The position numbers and the translations under genes were made by a program. This document shows positions 1 to 7,320 of a stretch of 35,571 nucleotides of DNA, piece by piece. The notes under the pieces were generated by a model. That model was given only the letters and a program-made list of their open reading frames with translations, ran no database searches and was not told the origin of the DNA. The first letter of the stretch is position 1. Each line of letters begins with the position of its first letter. Source of the stretch: Archangium sp. (GTDB taxonomy: Bacteria > Myxococcota > Myxococcia > Myxococcales > Myxococcaceae); contig JAEUJS010000390.1 of NCBI GenBank assembly GCA_016792935.1, positions 1 through 35,571 of the forward strand, read 5' to 3'.

Positions 1-187
1 GACCACTGCGTGAAATTGGTTGTCAGGACGACCAGACCCACTCAGTCGTCAACTGAATGAAATTCGCTCGGAACTGAGAGGCTCGTGGGCCGTCTGGCAG
101 TGCGCAAATCCAAACCCACCCCGACCCCAAAGCAGTCGTTGGCCCGATGTTCCGCTACGCACGAACAGCCAAATTCAGACACTCGTC
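1..187 (+). repeat. MITE-like inverted-repeat element, copy A
   Basis: The left terminus GACCACTGCGTGAAATTGG (1-19) is an imperfect inverted repeat of the right terminus CCAAATTCAGACACTCGTC (169-187). An internal arm at 32-50 (CCAGACCCACTCAGTCGTC) is also complementary to the left terminus, so the first 50 bases could fold as a hairpin. The element aligns end to end with a second copy at 11188-11375, roughly 70% identical by eye. It has no coding capacity I believe in. The right end lies 4 bp from the stop codon of the leftward gene at 192. The left end coincides with the window edge, so the true boundary could lie outside. Confidence 0.75.
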
Positions 188-191
188 ATCA

Positions 192-407
192 TCAGCGAAA
201 GCGCGTCCACGGTTCGCCGAGACGGTGCCGCCGAGCACCGCACCCGCGCTCGAGATCTCCAAGTTCGGCCAGCGTCGCATCGAGCGCGAGCACCTGCGCG
301 AGCCCCACGACTCGCGCGTCTGCCTCCGAAGCCCCCGACGGGCCGAGGAACTGCCAATCCCCATCGAGGTGGTGGAAGACGGCACAGACAAACTCACTCC
401 GCTCCAT
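192..407 (-). CDS. Small DUF2185/Imm33-like hypothetical protein
   Basis: A 71-residue protein with the pattern FVCAVFHHLDGDWQFLG, then ARVVGLAQVLALDATLAEL, ending in an EPWTRF-type tail. This order (short strand, D-G-x-WQFL, then L-x-L-D-x-TLAEL, then a terminal Pro-Trp) resembles the small DUF2185-type proteins, some of which act as immunity proteins. That link is recollection of a pattern and not a proven match. An upstream GTG at 428 would add seven residues; neither start has a clear Shine-Dalgarno sequence. It follows the membrane protein gene ending at 450 on the same strand and is probably co-transcribed with it. The 187-bp element begins 4 bp after its stop codon, so the C-terminus may have been set by insertion. 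Confidence 0.65.
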   Translation of the reverse strand: MERSEFVCAVFHHLDGDWQFLGPSGASEADARVVGLAQVLALDATLAELGDLERGCGARRHRLGEPWTRFR

Positions 408-449
408 GATCTGGCGCGTAGTGATCACTGCAAGGCTCAGTGAACATGA

Positions 450-1604
450 TCAGCGATCGACGGTGAGCTTCCCGCCGGTGAGCTCTTTCACCGCGCGCGC
501 GAGCTCCTTGTCGCAGTTCTTCTCGAAATCACCCTGAGGAGACTCCTCGCCCACGTTCACCTTCGGCCCGAGCTTCAAGCCGACCTTCACTCCACCGCCG
601 AGCGACTTGCTGTTCTCGAACGACACGCCCGTCGAACAGAGCGCCTTCCCCGCAACCGGATCGACCAGCACCAGCGTCCCGTCGAAGAAGCCCATGTCGT
701 ACGTGTTCGAGTTCACTTCCTTCGGCAGCGTGCGCTCGTCACTGATCAGCACCGCGACCACCTTCCCCATCGCGTCGAGCGCGTCCCTCGCCTTCTCCGC
801 CGTCACGCCCTTCTTCACCGGCAGTGCGCGCGTGAACTCACCGGTCGACAGAAAGTCCCAGTCCTTCGCGTCGCCATCGCCCGCGAGCAGCGCGAGATCG
901 ACCACGTGCACTTCACCGCTCAACTTCGCGGGACACTTCTGCGGATACTCGCCCGACTCCGCCGCGACACGAACGCGCTCGGCCGTTTCCTTCCACGCAT
1001 CGATGGTCGCCTTCTCGATGACCGCCTTCCCCGCCTGGCGCATCGCCTCTTCGCCCTTCGCCTTCGGCGCCTCGGGACACGCGCCCGCATGCAGCCCGCC
1101 CCACACCACCCACTCGCCGTCGCTCCGCGCGAGACACACGTTGAAGCGCTTCACCACCGAGCCGCGCTTGAACTCCACGTCGCGCAGCGTGCCGTCCTCA
1201 CTCAGCGGCGAATCACACTTCGTCTCCACCGCGCCGATGCCTTGCGTCTGCAGGAACCACAGCTCCGCGAGTGCGCACGCCGTCTTCGCGTCGAGCGTCG
1301 CCTGCTTGCGCGCTTCTTTCACCTGCTCCGACACCGCCGCGGTCTGCGCCTTCGATGCGTCGCTGTCCTTCTTCAGCTGCCACGCCATGAAGCCGAACGA
1401 GAAGACCGACGCCACGCCGAGCAGCATCGCGATGAACGACTGAAACGGAGGCGACCGCCCTTCCGCCTTCGCGCTCGCGAACTGCCGGTAGCCGAGGAAC
1501 GCGCCGACCAGTCCGACGGGGAAGCAGCAGATGATCAGCGAGCCCAACGAGAGAATCGCGGGCATCCACGAAGGCGGTTTCGAGACAGGGGCAGCGTCGG
1601 TCAT
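450..1604 (-). CDS. Two-TM membrane protein of unknown function
   Basis: A 384-residue protein starting at an ATG preceded by AGAGGA at good spacing; the open frame extends upstream to 1721 but that part looks non-coding. Residues about 13-40 (MPAILSLGSLIICCFPVGL region) and about 56-80 form two membrane helices, an arrangement like small DUF4190-type membrane segments. A short coiled-coil-like stretch (SDASKAQTAAVSEQVKEARKQ) then leads into a roughly 280-residue soluble domain with several Cys (ALCSTGVSF, FEKNCDKEL). I do not recognise the soluble domain. The topology suggests an inner-membrane protein with a periplasmic or cytoplasmic C-terminal domain. It lies 43-50 bp upstream of the small DUF2185-like gene and is divergent from the PilZ gene, with a 177-bp intergenic region. 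Confidence 0.8.
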   Translation of the reverse strand: MTDAAPVSKPPSWMPAILSLGSLIICCFPVGLVGAFLGYRQFASAKAEGRSPPFQSFIAMLLGVASVFSFGFMAWQLKKDSDASKAQTAAVSEQVKEARKQATLDAKTACALAELWFLQTQGIGAVETKCDSPLSEDGTLRDVEFKRGSVVKRFNVCLARSDGEWVVWGGLHAGACPEAPKAKGEEAMRQAGKAVIEKATIDAWKETAERVRVAAESGEYPQKCPAKLSGEVHVVDLALLAGDGDAKDWDFLSTGEFTRALPVKKGVTAEKARDALDAMGKVVAVLISDERTLPKEVNSNTYDMGFFDGTLVLVDPVAGKALCSTGVSFENSKSLGGGVKVGLKLGPKVNVGEESPQGDFEKNCDKELARAVKELTGGKLTVDR

Positions 1605-1781
1605 GGCTTCCTCTGACGCCGCTGGGTGATCGGCCGTCGCACGAATCACCCCAGTGCATGGACTACGGGTGCACCACTGCTGTGGACTCCTGCCTACGCC
1701 AATTGGTCGTTTCCACCCCATCGAAAATCATGAGGTTGAGCGCCATTGCCCCTTGGAACAAAAGCTGCTCTTCCACTGAGC

Positions 1782-2132
1782 ATGTACGCAGAGAACCGGA
1801 ACGCGCGACGAATGAGCTGCCAGGCCCGCTTCATGGGCGTGACCTCGACCGTCCTGCGCGGGGACATCATCGACGTCTCGAACACCGGCCTCTGCCTCAG
1901 CCTCGACTCGGCGCTCGAGCGCGGCCGTGAGCTGTTCCTCGAGTTCGACCTGCCGACCGGTCACGTGGAAGCGGTGGGAGAAGTGCGCTGGACGGTCGAG
2001 AAGGGCGGCCGCGTGGAACTGGGCATTCGCTTCGTTCGCATCTCCGCCGAGTCGCTCGCGGTCATCACGGAAGCGACGTCTCCGAAGCTCGGTGGTGGCT
2101 GGGCGAGCTCGTTCGCGCTCCGCCGTCGCTGA
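1782..2132 (+). CDS. PilZ-domain protein (putative c-di-GMP receptor)
   Basis: A stand-alone PilZ domain of 116 residues. The N-terminal RxxxR-type motif is ENRNARRM (residues about 4-11) and the D/NxSxxG-type motif is DVSNTGLCL (about 28-36), followed by a six-strand barrel pattern (ELFLEFDLPTG, AVGEVRWTV, ELGIRFVRI). These two motifs bind cyclic di-GMP in the PilZ family. With no other domain it is probably an adaptor that relays c-di-GMP levels to another protein, for example in motility or exopolysaccharide control; that is inference. An in-frame TTG at 1746 would give a longer N-terminus but has no support. Its stop codon is back to back with that of the convergent thioesterase gene, as TGATCA. 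Confidence 0.88.
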   Translation: MYAENRNARRMSCQARFMGVTSTVLRGDIIDVSNTGLCLSLDSALERGRELFLEFDLPTGHVEAVGEVRWTVEKGGRVELGIRFVRISAESLAVITEATSPKLGGGWASSFALRRR

Positions 2133-2600
2133 TCAACCGACCTTCAGCACCACCACTGCAGTCGCGATCGGCTGCGCTTCATCTTCCTGAAACGCAGTCG
2201 CGTGCAGCGTCGCCACGCGCCGTCCCGCCTTCACGACGCGAGCGACGGCGAAGGTGTCGCGCGGCTTGCCGCTCCGCAGGTAGTCGATGGTCAGCGTGAT
2301 GGTCTTCGGCAGCTTCTGCTTCTCATCGCGCTGCGCCATCAACTCGAAGTGCGCGATGGACTCGAGCAGGCCCCCCAGCGTTCCGCCGTGCAGCGCAGGA
2401 ATGGTCGGATTGCCGACGAGGTGCTCCGCAAACGCCATGACGCCGACGCGCCGCCCGTCTCGCTCCTCGAGGCGCATGCCGAGCATTTTCAGATACGGAA
2501 TCTGCGCGAGCTCCAGGGCTGTCTTGCCCCCATCGACGTCGCCCCCGAGGGCTTTGTCGAGCTGACTCATGGAGCCACCGGCTTCATCTGGCCTGCTCAC
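2133..2600 (-). CDS. PaaI-type hotdog-fold thioesterase (second copy)
   Basis: A 155-residue single hotdog domain. The helix motif HGGTLGGLLESIAHFEL at about residues 70-86 matches the HGG-x(n)-D/E motif of PaaI/YbgC-type acyl-CoA thioesterases, followed by TITLTIDYLRSGKPRDTFAVARVVKAGRRV, the typical strand set. The family hydrolyses acyl- or phenylacetyl-CoA thioesters in the cytoplasm; the substrate here is unknown. I chose the GTG start because AGGGG lies about 8 bp upstream and because it overlaps the preceding stop as GTGA, suggesting translational coupling. An ATG at 2570 is the alternative. It is the third gene of the FHA-thioesterase-thioesterase operon. Confidence 0.88.
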   Translation of the reverse strand: MSRPDEAGGSMSQLDKALGGDVDGGKTALELAQIPYLKMLGMRLEERDGRRVGVMAFAEHLVGNPTIPALHGGTLGGLLESIAHFELMAQRDEKQKLPKTITLTIDYLRSGKPRDTFAVARVVKAGRRVATLHATAFQEDEAQPIATAVVVLKVG

Positions 2601-3130
2601 TGCGAACCGCCCCTGGTTGGTTCTACGTTCCGCATTTCTTTGTCGGTGAGCGCGCGTCCTTGCGTGGACAACGCGAACGTCGCCGCAGCGAGCGCGAACG
2701 GTTTGCTCTCATCGTCGACGAACGCCTTCGCGCGAACGAACGCGACGTCAGCCGTGGCGTGAATGCACTCCGCGATGGCGGTGATTTCGCGCCGCGCCGG
2801 AGCCCGCCCGAGAAAATCGATGCGCAGATCCAACGTCGCGATGGGCGTCGGTTCCTGCAGCTTCACGTACACGCTCGCGCCGCACGCCGCGTCGAGCAGC
2901 GTGGTGACCGCGCCACCGTGAATCACGCCGGTGAACGGATTGCCGATGAGCCGCTCGTCGAACGGCAACTTGAGCGTGACCGTCGGAGGCACCACCGTCG
3001 CCGCGATGATGGTCAGCCCGAGCTCTTTGTTGTGCGGGACGAAGTCGCGGAACGCCGCGTTCATCATCTCGAGATCGATTCCCCCAGCCGACTCGTCGGC
3101 TGATCTGATGACTGCGGGTGCGTCGCTCAC
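2597..3130 (-). CDS. PaaI-type hotdog-fold thioesterase (first copy)
   Basis: A 177-residue protein with an approximately 30-residue N-terminal extension followed by a hotdog domain. The catalytic-helix motif is VIHGGAVTTLLDAACG (HGG with Asp about eleven residues later), and the strand block TLDLRIDFLGRAPARREITAIAECI is characteristic of PaaI-like thioesterases. The reaction is presumably hydrolysis of a CoA thioester; substrate specificity cannot be read from sequence. It differs substantially from its downstream neighbour, so the pair may form a heteromer or handle different acyl groups (inference). The GTG start overlaps the FHA gene stop by four bases (GTGA), and its own stop overlaps the next start in the same way. 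Confidence 0.88.
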   Translation of the reverse strand: MSDAPAVIRSADESAGGIDLEMMNAAFRDFVPHNKELGLTIIAATVVPPTVTLKLPFDERLIGNPFTGVIHGGAVTTLLDAACGASVYVKLQEPTPIATLDLRIDFLGRAPARREITAIAECIHATADVAFVRAKAFVDDESKPFALAAATFALSTQGRALTDKEMRNVEPTRGGSQ

Positions 3131-3645
3131 GTCGTGGTCGGAGGCGGAGGCGTGTTCTGCGACAGCCGCCGCAACAGCGACGACACGTCGTGGAAGCTCA
3201 AGTTCACGCCGCCCAGCAACAACACCTTGCCCGGCAGCATCGGCATTCCAGACTCAGGCACCGGTGTGCCGCTGATGCTCACCGTGCGCCCACCGGCGGG
3301 CTTCACGTTCCACAACGAGCCGCGACCGAAGAGTTGGGCGTGCACGCGAGAGACGGTGCCATCGTTCACCACGAGCTCGTTCTGCGGCTCACGACCGACG
3401 CTGACGGCGCGCGCATCGGTGGCGATGCCGAGGTGGAAGCAGAGCGAGTCGCCTCCGGTCGCGCGCGCGCCTTTGGCGGCCTCACCAGTCATCGTGACGG
3501 TCAACGTCGAGCCGCGTGGACTGGGCGCCTGCCAGTGCCCGGGCTCCCACACCAGCCAGTCACCCGGGAACTTCTGGGCGAACGTCTCCGCGCCACGGAG
3601 CTGCTGCATCCAGAGGAACGACGAGAGGTAGGAAGGAATGGGCAT
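3127..3645 (-). CDS. FHA-domain protein
   Basis: A 172-residue protein with a C-terminal forkhead-associated domain at about residues 70-155. It carries the phosphothreonine-recognition signature VSVGREPQNELVVND (Gly84-Arg85), then TVSRVHAQLF (Ser99-Arg100, His102), and ends with a short Pro/Thr-rich tail (NTPPPPTTT). The N-terminal 65 residues contain aromatic-rich strands (DWLVWEPGHW) I cannot assign. FHA domains read phosphothreonine, so this protein probably links Ser/Thr kinase signalling to the two co-operonic thioesterases. ATG 3645, with GGGAAA upstream, is preferred over an in-frame GTG at 3681. It is the first gene of the operon and divergent from the gene at 3723. Confidence 0.85.
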   Translation of the reverse strand: MPIPSYLSSFLWMQQLRGAETFAQKFPGDWLVWEPGHWQAPSPRGSTLTVTMTGEAAKGARATGGDSLCFHLGIATDARAVSVGREPQNELVVNDGTVSRVHAQLFGRGSLWNVKPAGGRTVSISGTPVPESGMPMLPGKVLLLGGVNLSFHDVSSLLRRLSQNTPPPPTTT

Positions 3646-3722
3646 CGTCAGGTTTCCCGCGAGCGGCGGCGCATCGTACACGGAGGTAGCGCCGAGCGAG
3701 ATTCGTTACAACAACACTTCCC

Positions 3723-4220
3723 ATGCCGTCGGATCCGGACTTCTTCCCCTACCACCCGCTGAAGTTGAGGCTGTTTCTGCTCGGAGGCGTGCTCGTCGCG
3801 GCTGGGCTCACCGGCTGGGCCGTGTGGGCGTTCGCCTCGAGTCACGTGCCGCTCGACTTGCTGCGCGCCGGTTTCGCGGGCGGGCTCGGAGCGGCGATGG
3901 GGCTGACGTTGTTCCGCTACCGGCCGCGCGAGGGCTGGGGCGTGCGGATCACGAATCTGTCGGTGATGGTCTCTCGTCCACGCGGCGGAATCATCGAGGT
4001 GCCGTGGGACGCGGTGAAGGAAGTGACGCGGCTGGGAGACAAGCGCGAGACGCTGGCGTTCTGGCTCGAGGCTGGCCCTCCCGGCTCGCCCCAGGCCGAG
4101 CCTCAGCGCTTGCTCGTGGCCGCGCACCTGTTCGCCAAGCGCGAGACGTTCGAAGCGCTGGCTGCACGCATCGATGAGCGGCGGCCAGCGCAGAGTCGAA
4201 CGGGCGAAATCGTGAACTAA
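3723..4220 (+). CDS. Two-TM membrane protein with small cytoplasmic domain
   Basis: A 165-residue protein. Residues about 15-37 (LFLLGGVLVAAGLTGWAVWAF) and about 47-63 form a hairpin of two membrane helices. A soluble domain follows (GVRITNLSVMVSRPRGGIIEVPWDAVKEVTRLGDKRETLAFWLE), whose strand-turn pattern, with W-D-x-V-x-x-V, resembles the small PH-like domains found after TM hairpins in bacterial proteins. That is a fold-level impression only. The protein ends in a charged helix. It starts 77 bp from the divergent FHA gene and terminates at an inverted repeat shared with the convergent gene at 4275. Confidence 0.75.
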   Translation: MPSDPDFFPYHPLKLRLFLLGGVLVAAGLTGWAVWAFASSHVPLDLLRAGFAGGLGAAMGLTLFRYRPREGWGVRITNLSVMVSRPRGGIIEVPWDAVKEVTRLGDKRETLAFWLEAGPPGSPQAEPQRLLVAAHLFAKRETFEALAARIDERRPAQSRTGEIVN

Positions 4221-4221
4221 A

Positions 4222-4248
4222 AACAACTGAGAGTGACTCTCACTTGTT
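4222..4248. terminator. Bidirectional terminator between convergent genes
   Basis: A perfect 7-bp inverted repeat TGAGAGT-G-ACTCTCA (4228-4242) is extended by AACAA/TTGTT outside a single mismatch pair. The left arm starts in an A-run following the stop codon at 4220, and the right arm ends in TTGTT. Its position between two converging stop codons (4220 and 4275) fits a shared terminator. Confidence 0.65.
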
Positions 4249-4274
4249 CACGAGCGCTCGCGCCGAGTCGAGCC

Positions 4275-5177
4275 CTACTTCTTCTTCGCGACGACCTTGT
4301 CGCCAAACCGCTCAGCGTTCGCGAGCCAGGCCGCGGCGTTCTTCACGTAGCGACCGGTGCCGGCGGTGTCCCACTTCACGTAGAGCCGCGTGAAGCCACC
4401 ATCGACGATGGCGCGCTTGCCGTCCTTGTCGAAGAACGCGGCGACCACGTGCTTCTGCGAGCCGACGATGAGCGGCGTGAGCGGAGCGGGCTTCGGCATG
4501 AACGCGATGGTGTGCCCTTCGTAGAGCTGCTCGATGCCGGTGGTGAGCAGGTGGTCCGCGAGCAACCCGGTGCCGCTCGGGCTCGTCTGGCGACCGACGA
4601 CCTGCTCGCCCTGGTCCCACGGGCTGCTCTTCAGCTCGACGTCGAAGAGGGCGCGCGAGAGGAAGTCGGCGTCTTGCGCGTACGGCGCGTTGTCGCCCCA
4701 GATGTACAGGCCGTGGCCGGCGTCGAAGAACTTCTTGATGACCTTCGCGTGCTCGTCGTTCAGCTGCCGCGAGCCACCGGCGATGATCCACAGCTGGTTC
4801 GCCTTCTCGAGCGACTTCGCGAGCTCGGCTGGCGTCGGAGCGGTGTTGATGTACCGGTAGACCGAGAACCCCTTCTCGGCGAGCGCGCTCTTCGGCATCT
4901 GAAAGTCGAACGCGGTCTCGGTGTAGAGGTGCAGCACGACGATGGTCTGGCCGTCGAACGCTCCGTCGATCGCGAGGTCGTGGTTGTTGCCTGCCGCGTT
5001 GCCGAACTGGTCCTTCTTCACTTCCTCGACGACCTTCTGCTTCTTCACCGTGCCGTCGCCCTGCTTCACCTCGACTTCACGAACGACTGGAGCCGCTGCG
5101 CTTCGACCGGCGCCTTCGTTGTATTGAGCGAACGCCGGGAGCGACAACAGACACGCGAGCAGGATTTTTCGGAGCAT
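4275..5177 (-). CDS. Exported GATase1-like/DUF4159-like periplasmic protein
   Basis: A 300-residue protein with a Sec signal peptide (MLRKILLACLLSLPAFAQ, cleavage after AFA). A Lys/Val-rich linker (about 30-60) precedes an alpha/beta domain: TIVVLHLYTETAFDF, a strand-turn NQLWIIAGGSRQLNDEH, then VIKKFFDAGHGLYIWGDNAPY. This has the Rossmann-like layout of class I glutamine-amidotransferase-like domains, in which a helix after IAGG and a GDN loop line the pocket. No nucleophilic Cys is visible at the GATase elbow, so it is probably a non-enzymatic or divergent member. A late segment (AIVDGGFTRLYVKWDTAGTGRYVKNAAAWLAN) completes the domain. The role is unknown. It heads towards the terminator at 4222-4248 and lies 39 bp downstream of the GH5 gene. 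Confidence 0.75.
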   Translation of the reverse strand: MLRKILLACLLSLPAFAQYNEGAGRSAAAPVVREVEVKQGDGTVKKQKVVEEVKKDQFGNAAGNNHDLAIDGAFDGQTIVVLHLYTETAFDFQMPKSALAEKGFSVYRYINTAPTPAELAKSLEKANQLWIIAGGSRQLNDEHAKVIKKFFDAGHGLYIWGDNAPYAQDADFLSRALFDVELKSSPWDQGEQVVGRQTSPSGTGLLADHLLTTGIEQLYEGHTIAFMPKPAPLTPLIVGSQKHVVAAFFDKDGKRAIVDGGFTRLYVKWDTAGTGRYVKNAAAWLANAERFGDKVVAKKK

Positions 5178-5216
5178 GGCGCGCTTGAACGCACACCCGC
5201 TCGAAACGATCTGCGC

Positions 5217-6194
5217 TCAGGGTGGATTCAGTGCGCGCAGCCGCTCCCCGAGTGGACTGGAGAAGTCGTCCGCGGAGATGCCACACCCGATGGCCCAGCT
5301 CAGAAACCCTTCAGTTCCCGCGGCTTCGGCGCGGTCGATGAGCGTCGTGGTGTACGTCGCGTCTTCGCTCCCGAACTCGGCGATGAGCACCGGCAGCGTC
5401 TGCGCCGCGCGCTCGAAGTTGGTCTCGAACTTCTCCGGTGGGTCGTACGGCAGGTACTGATGCGCGGCGTAGACGACGTTCTTCCCGCGCAGCGGCTTCT
5501 CGCGAAAGAAGTCCACCGAGTGCGCCCAGTCGGGTCCGCCAATCACCACTGGCGTGTCAGGAGCGCGTTGCGCGAGGCGATCGAGCATCTCCTGCATGGC
5601 CGTCGCGAGCTGCTCAGCAGCAACGTCGTGCGGCTCGTTGATGACGTCGATGAGGAGGTTGTCGCGATTGCTGAAGCGCCCGCTCGCGAGGTGCCAGAAC
5701 GCCTCGGTGGTGTTGCCGAAGCCGAAGGTCGGCTGCTTCAAGATGTTGAGCTGGTAGGGCTCGGTGCGTTCGCCCTTTTCCCACTGCACGTCGAGAATCA
5801 CGTACAGCCCGCGCGTCGCGGCGAGGTCGATCAACTGCTCGACGCGCGCGACGTAGGCGTCATCGGTGACGAACCATTCCTGATTGACGGGCATGCGCAC
5901 GGCGTTCGCGTTCCACCTCAGTGGATCGACCAGCGCGTCGATCAACGGCGAGCCGCCATCGGCCTGCAGCTGCCAATTCGCTCCGGCGTTGTCGAACTCG
6001 AGCGAGCAGACGTTGAGTCCACGCAGTCGAACTTCGTTGCCGTTCGCGTCACGGAGGGTCGCGCCATCGACGTGCAGCCGCGGCGGCGAGCTCGAAGGAG
6101 CGGGCGTCGGCTCGACCTGCGAAGACCAATCAGGACCCGGAACGTCAGGAGCACCACACGCGCTGAACAGCAGCACCAGAAGCGCGCGACGCAC
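5217..6194 (-). CDS. Glycoside hydrolase family 5-like lipoprotein
   Basis: A 325-residue lipoprotein. The signal peptide ends in a lipobox with Cys13 (LLFSAC), followed by a Pro/Ser linker to about residue 37. The catalytic (beta/alpha)8 barrel shows the GH5 signatures: RLRGLNVCSLEFDN, NAVRMPVNQEW, the acid/base Glu187 in DVINEPHD, His245 and Tyr247 in AAHQYLPY, the nucleophile Glu273 in VLIAEFGSE, and Trp300 in FLSWAIG. The family cleaves beta-1,4- and related glycosidic bonds; the exact glycan (cellulose, mannan or other) cannot be told. It is probably anchored in the outer membrane. It starts with GTG immediately after the lipase stop codon (TGAGTG), so the two are probably translationally coupled. 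Confidence 0.88.
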   Translation of the reverse strand: MRRALLVLLFSACGAPDVPGPDWSSQVEPTPAPSSSPPRLHVDGATLRDANGNEVRLRGLNVCSLEFDNAGANWQLQADGGSPLIDALVDPLRWNANAVRMPVNQEWFVTDDAYVARVEQLIDLAATRGLYVILDVQWEKGERTEPYQLNILKQPTFGFGNTTEAFWHLASGRFSNRDNLLIDVINEPHDVAAEQLATAMQEMLDRLAQRAPDTPVVIGGPDWAHSVDFFREKPLRGKNVVYAAHQYLPYDPPEKFETNFERAAQTLPVLIAEFGSEDATYTTTLIDRAEAAGTEGFLSWAIGCGISADDFSSPLGERLRALNPP

Positions 6195-7238
6195 TCAGTG
6201 ACCGTGGGCGCGCAGTTCAGCGACGATGTCTCGATAGAACTGCTTGCTGTCGAAGATGCTCAGGTCCGCGCCGTTCGCGTTCGGCATGCCGACCTCGTCG
6301 AGGTGGTCCGCCGGCACACAGCCCTGGAACGTGCCCCACTTCGCGCTCTCCACCGTGACGAGCCCATCGCTGACCTGCGCGGGAATTCCCCACTCGGTGG
6401 CGACGCTGACTCCAGAGAAGAGCGGCAGCAGGATGTCGAGCTTCCACGGCTCGTTCGGGTACGTCGCGCCATCGCACACGATGAGACCAGCGCGCATGTT
6501 CGAGCGGCCGGCCCACGAGAGGTAGCGCACGCGCGAGTCGTTCACGTACGTGCGGTTGAACGCTTCCATGGTCGGCTCGGTGAGCTGCTCGAGCTGCACG
6601 CGCAGGTTGGGATCTCGCTCGACGTCGTAGACGGTCTTCGAGAGCATGCCGGCGATTCCATCGAGCACGCCGTCGGTCACGGAGTCGGGAAACACGTCGG
6701 CGACACCGACGGCCGCGTTGGCCACCTTGGTGCCGCGATGCGGAGTCGAGATGGTGACGAGCGTCGCGACGCGATCTCCCCAGCCCAGACCGGCGCGGCT
6801 GATCAGATAACGCGCGTCGATGCCGCCCTGGCTGTGCGCGATGATGTTCAGCTTCTTGCTGTGCGTGCGGAAGCGGATGTCGTCGAGCTGCTTCTCGAGC
6901 TCACGCGCGCGCACCTCGCTCGAATCGAACGGAGGCAACACCACGCGGAACACGTTCTCTCCGCGCGCGGTGAGGTCCTGCACCGTGTTGCCGAAGTAGT
7001 CCATCGAGAGGCCGCCGACCTGCAGCGCGTCGAAGCCGGCCATGCCGTGCACGAAGACGACGGGGTACGGCGGGCCTTTGAACGGAATCGGGTCGACGGG
7101 TGGCGGTGCGGGGACGAAGGCCGGCTGCATCTCCGTCTGTTCCGGCGTTGGGTCTTCGCCGATGGGCACGCTGACGGCTCGCTCTCCGCCACACGCAGAG
7201 ATCAGCAACACCAGCGACAAGATCAGCGAACGGGGCAT
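6195..7238 (-). CDS. Family I triacylglycerol lipase-like lipoprotein
   Basis: A 347-residue alpha/beta hydrolase with an N-terminal lipobox (LLISAC, Cys16) and a Pro-rich linker. The oxyanion-loop strand is YPVVFVHGMAGFD and the nucleophile elbow is AHSQGG with Ser136. The conserved STPHRGT block follows, with probable catalytic Asp291 (VSDGLVTVES) and His312 (PADHLDEVG). Cys255 and Cys307 are placed like the disulfide of Pseudomonas/Burkholderia family I lipases. I take the ATG that gives a clean lipoprotein signal; the frame stays open upstream to 7448 but crosses the intergenic palindrome. No lipase foldase gene is seen nearby, though family I.1/I.2 lipases often need one, which fits an alternative folding route for this lipid-anchored form. 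Confidence 0.9.
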   Translation of the reverse strand: MPRSLILSLVLLISACGGERAVSVPIGEDPTPEQTEMQPAFVPAPPPVDPIPFKGPPYPVVFVHGMAGFDALQVGGLSMDYFGNTVQDLTARGENVFRVVLPPFDSSEVRARELEKQLDDIRFRTHSKKLNIIAHSQGGIDARYLISRAGLGWGDRVATLVTISTPHRGTKVANAAVGVADVFPDSVTDGVLDGIAGMLSKTVYDVERDPNLRVQLEQLTEPTMEAFNRTYVNDSRVRYLSWAGRSNMRAGLIVCDGATYPNEPWKLDILLPLFSGVSVATEWGIPAQVSDGLVTVESAKWGTFQGCVPADHLDEVGMPNANGADLSIFDSKQFYRDIVAELRAHGH

Positions 7239-7286
7239 CGTGGGCGACGAACTCAAAGCGAGACGCACAGAAGAAACAACTGACTT

Positions 7287-7320
7287 CCCCTCACCCTGAC
7301 CCTCTCCCGCAGGGCGGGAG
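7287..7320. repeat. REP-like palindromic intergenic repeat
   Basis: Carries the widespread CCCTCACCC-GACCCTCTCCC-type sequence followed by a 7-bp stem CTCCCGC (7304-7310), loop AGG and GCGGGAG (7314-7320). It ends exactly at the stop codon of the amidase gene (7321) and could act as its 3' stem-loop. A related copy lies at 23468-23502. Confidence 0.6.

Noticed and set aside
20..537. Open frames across repeat copy A and 11091-11492 across copy B
   Set aside because: Their shared peptide pattern (NEIRS, AVWQ, NSQIQT) comes from the repeat DNA itself and the downstream parts are antisense to real genes.
4233..7283. 1016-codon open frame on the plus strand
   Set aside because: Lies antisense to three well-supported genes (GATase-like, GH5, lipase) and has the biased Arg/Glu/Val composition typical of antisense frames in high-GC coding DNA.
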